Shown piece by piece: positions 57,413-64,000 of a DNA stretch of 64,000 bases (the first letter of the stretch is position 1; each line of letters starts with the position of its first letter). A program made the position numbers and the translations under genes. This stretch comes from Symsagittifera roscoffensis (Eukaryota; Xenacoelomorpha; Acoela; Convolutidae): positions 14,514,019 to 14,578,018 of the forward strand of contig NC_087065.1 of the NCBI RefSeq assembly GCF_963678635.1, written 5' to 3'. The notes under the pieces are model-generated. The model did not search any database. It was given only the letters and a program-made list of their open reading frames with translations, and was not told where the DNA came from.

Positions 57413-57462
57413 TAAGTCTAGGTTATTTAAGGTCGTAAGTTCGAGCCTCACTGGTCGCACCA
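57413..57462 (+). other. tRNA 3'-half-like sequence with encoded CCA
   Basis: Spacing fits a tRNA exactly: 5-bp anticodon stem (57413-57417 with 57425-57429, one G-U), 7-nt loop CTAGGTT (anticodon would read AGG), 5-nt variable region AGGTC, T arm 57435-57451 with loop TTCGAGC and one stem mismatch, 7-nt acceptor strand TGGTCGC, then ACCA. The 5' half (D arm and acceptor 5' strand) is absent. Because CCA is normally not encoded in nuclear tRNA genes, it is either an RNA-derived fragment or, read on the minus strand (TGGTGCGACCAGTGAGGC), a retroelement primer-binding site. Confidence 0.45.
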
Positions 57463-58719
57463 GATGAATTATGTATGGATTACTATACTCATAGAGTAGT
57501 TTCAGATGAAGTACGCCGTCTGCTCGTCACGTTATCTTATTTTCGGCCGAATAGATTCGTGCAACTTCTTAGTCTAATACCAATCTTAATCTTACTCTTA
57601 TATCTCCTAGTCTCAAAAGATCTAGTGTACACCGGTTTACGCGATTTAGTTCCAGAATGAGAACAACTGTATTTTAAGTTTAATTCAAATTGTTCTGGTG
57701 TTGAAACTACAAGTAGTTTCAACACTTACAAATAAGTGGGTTGTTAGTTTGATGGAGTTTGATTGGTTAGTATTCAATATTTTATAGAGATAACATATCA
57801 TAATGATAACAATGATAAATACTAGTTTAGAACTGGTTCCAGTAGATAGAAGGGGTCTTTCTGAATTCTTACTACTTTGGATATTTCTGTTCAGTAAATT
57901 TTGGTTTAATTTCACGTCCTCGTAAAGAGACTCTGTCCCTATCTTCTACAGTACTCAAACTAATTACTAAATGATGGTTTTCCTTCAAAAACTTGATTCT
58001 TTTCGTATATACTGAGTGTTTGTGTTATCTTTTCTGCTAGTTTTCTGTCTGAGTCTTGTATCTTTTTATATGTGAGGTAGTTGTTTGAAAAAATGAAACA
58101 CTTTGCATTTTCAAATTTAAAGTTTCTACTAGTTTAATTGTGATTTCTGCTGGTTTCAGTTTGTCAAAGATTTTGGAAATCTTTCTCAATTTCACGGATT
58201 GAAACGAGATGTGACGCTATATTCTTTTTAACTACTATTCTCAACTGTGGTTTTCAGGTCATCATTTAAAACTAAACTTCATGTTTTTATAATTATGGAT
58301 CTTCAGGGAAAACGCTTTTGGTGTAGTGTTTCTTATCTTCTACTACAGCGTGTTAAATTATGTTTCTTTTGGTAATACCGCGCACCACTTTCATTAACCT
58401 CAAAAACCGTCAAAAGTTCACAAAACGTTTAGTAATACAAATCGTATTAGTAATTTTCTTCTTCTTCTACAGCGTTTCGTTTTATATTTCGCTTGTTTTT
58501 ATAAGAAAATTATTACTTGCAATTCTTTGTTGTTTCTTTCGGAATCAACATTTTTAAAAACTTCTTCTGTGAAACGTATTCAATCTGATTTAATTTCTAT
58601 AGGTTAAACTAAAAACCATTTTTGAGCTGATCAGTCGAGTATAGTTTGAATCAAAGCTGTACGTCTGTGAATTCAGTTTTGGTGATTGTTTATAGGTTCT
58701 GGGCCTGTAATTAAAACTC
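57463..58719. other. Unassigned sequence with a short perfect palindrome
   Basis: 57698-57710 and 57713-57725 are perfect 13-bp inverted repeats (GTGTTGAAACTAC) separated by AA. If the minus-strand element hypothesis holds, an LTR would start at TGAATT (57464), but I find no second copy. No gene seen. Confidence 0.45.
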
Positions 58720-59475
58720 GTTGTGCTATAAATAATCTTCGCCTGAGTATTCAGAGTCTGTTCCCGTGAAAACCAGGAGTGGTCTGTTTGATGAGATGTT
58801 GATAAGACTCATCGTCTTAAAAAAATGGTTGAGAATTATCATCTGGTCGGTTAATATAATTTCGTTGATAATTTCTGCGAGTAAATTTATGTTATTGTTG
58901 CTGATGTTGATGGAAATAAAATTCATCTTCAACGAGTGTGATTGATTTTTTTTTACTGATTTGTCTTTTGGTTGGATAATGTTTACTTTTTTAAAAAATG
59001 GTTAATTTTGAGGTGATCTCTGTGAGTGTTACGTTTATCATGGAAGCTTACTGATTGTGGAAATGTACTTTAAGGTAGTTTTTGGTAAATATTAGGTTAG
59101 AGAGGTTATGATTGCCTAGCTTGAGTCGGGTTTGCTATGGGGTGAAACATTTTTTGTTTGCAAAAAATCATATTTATGATTTGCGAAGTAAGTCTCATTT
59201 TCTTTTTCTTTTTTCATTTAAATAATGATTTTTGATTACTCTTCTATGTGATTAATAACACATTTAAAAGTTTTTAGAGAACACAATTGGTTCAGCTGTT
59301 GATTGTAAGGTTGCTTGTGGGAACGGGATGTTATTCTTGTTATGTTGTGTTGTGATTGTTGGATGAATAGGTGAGATAATCGTTGCCGGTATTTTTATAA
59401 CTATTTCATCATGTGTAAAACGTGATGATGTTTGAATATCTTGTTGATATATATCATTATATAGATTTTACGATA
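58720..59475 (-). pseudogene. Second, more degraded copy of the Asn/Gln/Thr-rich gene
   Basis: Minus-strand translation of about 59470-59281 resembles the third segment of the 53.9-56.1 kb relic: shared words are DIQ, an aromatic then EIV, ISPI-x-P, TT and QST-x-x-P in the same order and similar spacing. Further on (about 59240-59110 and 58980-58860) aromatic/Asn-rich words and an EDEFYFHQHQQ stretch match the partner's DDEEYYNQNHQQ. Several stops and frame changes are present. Function unknown. Confidence 0.5.
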
Positions 59476-61240
59476 TTGTTTGTACTCATAGGCTAGACGT
59501 CATCTGCCAAATATTTGAATGTCACAAATTTAGGCAAGGAAAAAGTCGAAACAAGCCTTTGAATGAAAGAAATTAATTTAAGTGAAGAATCTAAAGAACA
59601 AATAAGGCACTATTTATTCCATTTTTTAAGGGAGGTGTATATCCCATTTTTGTCTTTGTCTGTAAAATTTTTGGTTGAAAAGTTACAAGTTTGAAAAGTG
59701 AATTTCTACAAATAAAGCTCGTTGTTTGCTTTTATTTGTCGAAAACTACAGAAATTGGTTTCAAGGAAATTTTTAATGAAATAATTTAATGCAATAATAA
59801 CGCAAGTTTGTTGAAAACTACAACACGTTACCTTCAAACTTACAAAAAAAAACAACGTTTTTTAAGCTGCCTGGCTTCTAATTTTTGCTAGAATAATCAT
59901 ACCTAGCTGCAACCCGACTTAATTTTCTGATATCTTGCATTGGGTGTTTGTCTATTCAGTCTTTGTACAATTGATGACAGAACTACCTCCATGAAATATT
60001 TTTGAGACGTCCCATAATCCAAGCGTTTTTTACTAATGCTATATATCAGAACGGCTAATCAATTGTTTTCATCTTAAAACTGATTCGTGATATTAAAACC
60101 GGTGAACTCTAATTTTGTCAATATTGAGACCAGTATGAAAATGTGATAGTATATTTCAGTCTAAGCGATCAAAATAAAGCTGAACAACAATACTCAAAGT
60201 TAAGGAAACTAGCAAATGTGATTACTCTTTAAGGATGAACCGTTTCCTTCAACAGCTGTGCTTTTTTTAGAAGCAAACATTTTTGATCTTAATTTTTTGA
60301 GTTCATCAAACGGCCGAGAAATCTGATAAAAAACCAAATGATGCATTTTTGTTTTGAGTATAGTTTAGACAAAAAGTAGGATTAGGCAATTTTTCTGAAA
60401 TACCAATCGATGTTCCGTTTAAAAATCAAATCATTTTTCACTACAGTTTGAAGACAAAAATCCTCTCTGAAGATTTTTAGGTTACTTCTTCCGCGGATTA
60501 ATGTTTAGTAAAACTCAAAGTCCTATCAAGTAAGAACTTAAAGATAGTTCTTCGAAACTTTTAATTTTATGAAAAAATTTTGAAAATGAAAGTTTCCGTA
60601 GATATTCTCTTTCGTTCTGACCCAATCTTTTTTGAACTGAAGTGGACTCTTTTCAGGTGGTAACACTAACTCTTAATGTTTAAAAATAGAAGTTAACAGC
60701 AAGGCTGAAAGAAATTTTTTAAAATAAACTCTGTAAAACTGGGCTCAATTTGCAGAATTTTTTAAAACTTTTTAGTATATATCATTGCATTTTATATTGA
60801 TGAAGATTGACAACTCTTTAAAAGTGAATAAATTTTTTTGGCGGGCAGGCTTTGAAGTAAGATTGGAAAAAATATCGAACTGAGCCAGGAGCTGAAACAA
60901 GAGTATTTCTTCATCTAAAATATTGATCTTAGAGCAAAAATCAAATAAGGTATAGACATAATATTGCAAGCCAAAATTACAAAACAAAGTATATTCTACG
61001 TTGATGTCATAGTCCAAACAATTAGATTGAGTTCAGAACAAATTGACAAAATTGGACAAAATAAACGCAATTAACCGTTTTGATTTTCTTATATGTCTAG
61101 CTGCAATAAAAAATTGAAGAAACTTCCAGAAAAATTAACACAATTATAAACCGACTCACAGTAAATAATCTGAACTACTCTGTCTGCAGGTCTCATCTAA
61201 TGATCACAAATCTCCCATTGCTTCGACAGCATTAGTTCAG
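59476..61240. other. Unique AT-rich sequence, no gene seen
   Basis: Short frames only, without recognisable motifs. Confidence 0.6.
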
Positions 61241-61444
61241 GATGCAAGGGGACTACTATCGTCAAAGAAAAAACAAGAGACAAGGACGAAGTCGAACTTC
61301 CCCAAAATTATATTTGGAGACGACACCACTTCAGAAAAAAACGACTATAATCAACAAACAAAAAGACATTATTCTAAAAATAACACGAGCCCAAACTGAA
61401 ACGCTCAACAATGGCTACAAAAACTGAGTCTGATAGGAGGGAAA

Positions 61445-63769
61445 ATGAGGACACAGGAGAAATTTGTTTCTCGTCCGCGTGGACCCCATCATAGCCGCGT
61501 GGACCCCAACATATGCATGCAAGAGGAAAAGGCGCACAAGGTGGAACCACCGCCAATGACGACAACAAAGCAGTTAGAAGCCAGTCATTGTATGATCATG
61601 GAGGGACTAGTCGCAAAAAATGAGAAGGCCACAAACAAACAGAATCGGGGGAGGACACCATTATTTCGCCGAAAATTACAACGGGTTCTATGCGTACGAT
61701 TCAATGCTGCTGCCACAAAGAAGGCTGGGACTTTACGCCGCCTTATAAATTTCGTAAAAAAGGGAGACTGGGAAGCCATAAAAGAGTCTTACGATCAATA
61801 CTGGCACAACATTAGAAACAGACTACACGTCAGAGAGGACTGTTCACTAATTGATGAAAGGATCGTCATTCCTTCTCAGTTGCGGGAGACAGTGCTTGAT
61901 AGTCTCCACCTGACCCATCCAGGATCGGCAGCCATGTTGGATTTGTGCCAACATGTTTGGTTTTCACATATCCACCGATCCATCGTACAAATGGCTCAAA
62001 ATTGCAGACACTGCACGGAGCAAGGTAAAAATTTAAAACCCATAATAGGAAAAAAACATTCATTCCAAATGGAACTAGTAGTAGAGCCTAACGAAGAAGT
62101 TCAGTTAGATTTCGTAGAGCCCCTCCCGGACGAACTAAAAAGGGACGCGTACATTTTGGTTGCAACAGATAAGTGGTCAAAATTCCGTACTGCAAAAGTT
62201 GATTTGAATACAACAGCGGATGTTGCCATTAAGTTTATGCAAAGATACATTACTAAAACAGGGGTCCCTCGCAGATAAGGTGCGACCAGGCGTAAGCATT
62301 CAGAGCTCGAAAATTTCAACTTTTTTGCAGTACAAACAATATGAAACTACTCTTCGCCCCGGTAGACGATCATAGAGCAATAGGAGTAGTCGAGGGAATG
62401 ATCCAAACATTGAAACGCAGGTTAGCCGTAATGAAAATGGATGAAACAAACACACCATACAAACTCACTTCCGATGTGGCAGAGAAACAAAAACGTTAAA
62501 AATCACGCCAAATGGTGTCACAGAAGTTTCACTGTTTGAAGCACACATGAACCGAAAACCGAACACTCCTCTTTTAAACGTAGCAACTAGTAGTTCACCT
62601 AGTAACTTAAACTGGGAAAGTGCATAACATGCATGTTTAGATAGAAAAAACCTTACAAAGCTGCCACTACCAGCGGAATTAATGCATGACCTACAACGGT
62701 GGTCGGAAGATGAAGTATCCATCGGGAGACAAGAACCAAAAGTGAAACCACAATAGCAGAATAACCTCCAAAAAGCGAATTTTCCACCACCGCAAGACAC
62801 AGGTGCAAACTCTAAAACTATATAAATAGCCAAGGATAGGTTAGATGTAAGATACCAAGGGGTACAGGCGACAATAGACAAAAATACGAAAAAACGCATA
62901 GACCAGGTGGCACAAAAAACAATTCGACTAGCAACAAAGGTAAAAGATCAAAAAACATTCGAACAAAATTACAAAACTATAGACGGGAAAATCCTCACAT
63001 ACACACCACACAGCGCATGGGTACAAACAGTCAGAAAACAGCCAAGACTATTAAGAAATAGCTGAGCCGCATTTGTTTCTAACCCTTCATTATACGGACC
63101 GTGCAGACCCTCTCGGCTCAGTGATTACGTGGCGTATACATCAGCACGGAGATCAGGACCTTGCCTACGTTTTTTAGACATCGAGAACCCTAAAGCCCCT
63201 CAACGCCCGATGTTCAAGGAGGACGAAGGAACGGGATTACCAATAAAACTAATTCGACAAGAGAAGACAACAAGCCAGGCCAACCAGAACAGCCCGACAA
63301 AAAGAAAGGCCAAATCGATAGGAAAACGAACAGGCGGGCGCCCGACGCACAAATTGCAAACATTACGCGGAATAAGTTTACAAACAGAGGAGAAGGTTGA
63401 AAAGACGACACATAACAATACCCGGGAGAAAATAACATCCAGTGGATCAGATAACGACGATAGCTCGTCAATATCCTCGGAAGACATCGCACCATCGCCT
63501 AAGAGGCTAAATCAAAAACGTAACCCCCCACAAACGCAGCAGTGCCACTACGAAAATCAACGCGAAAACGCCAGTCGGCGCTATCAAATGCATTCGGGAA
63601 TCCTGTCCCGATTAACGCACTAAACGACACAAACGAAGTACAAAAAACAATTCGATTTGAAATTGACTTGCCGCCAGATAAGACAAACACAGACAACTAT
63701 CCGAGCCTAAAATCGCTCATACAAAAATTGAATTTACGGAGAAGACACCAAAAAATCAAACCTGCGTGA
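61445..63769 (+). pseudogene. Ty3/gypsy-like pol remnant: integrase and long C-terminal extension
   Basis: The open segment 61445-62278 carries an integrase zinc-binding region (His155, His158, Cys187, Cys190) and the start of the DDE core (Asp222 in an LDF context). A 1-nt frameshift near 62275 moves to a second frame holding the second Asp (62284-62286, CDQ context) and the Glu (62392-62394), with a stop at 62293. A further shift near 62493 leads to one frame open to 63623 except for stops at 62625, 62754, 62823 and 63063. A final shift near 63542 reaches 63769, and acidic/lysine-rich coding-like sequence continues to the window edge. No reverse transcriptase or RNase H is seen upstream, so the 5' part is missing or lies elsewhere. 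Dead as it stands. Confidence 0.75.
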
Positions 63770-64000
63770 AATTTATTGAAGCCATTAGCCCGACAAACAA
63801 AAAGAAACAAACAGACGTAGTAGACTTAACATAACCAACAAAAAACGAATCGAACGATAACAGCAATGACATTCTATTTGTAAAGGAGAAGTTACGCTGA
63901 AAGAAGATGAGAAAAAAAAGAAAGACGAACAATTGTACGAAGAAGAGAAACATGAAAATAATGGGGAAGACGCCAACGAAGTTGGAACACAGGCAGAGGA
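63770..64000 (+). other. Continuation of the pol-like remnant, low-complexity acidic/lysine-rich
   Basis: Two frames alternate with coding-like Glu/Lys/Asn-rich stretches (EDEKKKKKDEQLYEEEK in the last 100 bases). Cut by the window end. Confidence 0.35.

Noticed and set aside
57464-58700. Annotated LTR upstream of the minus-strand relic
   Set aside because: A TG start next to the candidate primer-binding site is visible, but no matching second LTR is found in the window.

Overview
The window is animal nuclear DNA, dominated by a tandem array of replication-dependent core histone genes. Each gene is intronless and ends in a histone-type 3' hairpin, GGCCTTTTTAAAGGCC, instead of a poly(A) signal. 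The array also carries an intact Jockey-like non-LTR retrotransposon. I cannot name the species. The histones, including H4, are unusually divergent, which points to a fast-evolving invertebrate lineage. The Jockey-type retrotransposon would suit an arthropod, but that is weak evidence.

Layout. (1) 1-44084: eleven tandem units, basic length 3636 bp, each carrying H4, H2A, H2B and H3 in that order, all on the + strand, with no H1. Units 1-10 encode identical proteins, except that H2B of unit 4 carries a premature stop. Unit 4 is 12 bp longer and unit 6 is 4 bp shorter. Units 8 and 10 lack one copy of a 176-bp spacer sub-repeat. Unit 7 carries a ~4.4-kb retrotransposon (22875-27286) in the H2A 5' region, with 14-bp target-site duplications. 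Unit 11 has a broken H2A and a broken H3. (2) 44085-49015: the decaying edge of the array, with a truncated H4, two tandem 1377-bp copies of an H2A-H2B pseudogene pair, a truncated H3, and a divergent H4 that is still open. (3) 49016-50520: unique sequence, a (TA)n tract, an isolated H2A relic and a foldback element. (4) 50521-61240: AT-rich unique sequence with a 200-base N gap (51314-51513), two degraded and mutually similar minus-strand reading regions (about 53.9-56.15 kb and 58.7-59.5 kb), and a tRNA 3'-half-like sequence with CCA (57413-57462). (5) 61241-64000: a decayed Ty3/gypsy-like pol region (integrase plus a long C-terminal extension) that runs off the right edge.

How it works together. 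The four proteins form the nucleosome core. Every gene shares a GCCAATCAGA promoter box (H2A on the opposite strand), a G-poor CTACAAC-rich leader, the hairpin, and a conserved AGTTCT hexamer 11-12 nt past the hairpin. This implies coordinated S-phase transcription and hairpin-dependent 3' processing. The spacers are densely packed with the tetramer AGCT. The near-identity of units 1-10 against the decay at the right edge is what homogenisation by unequal exchange or conversion would leave.
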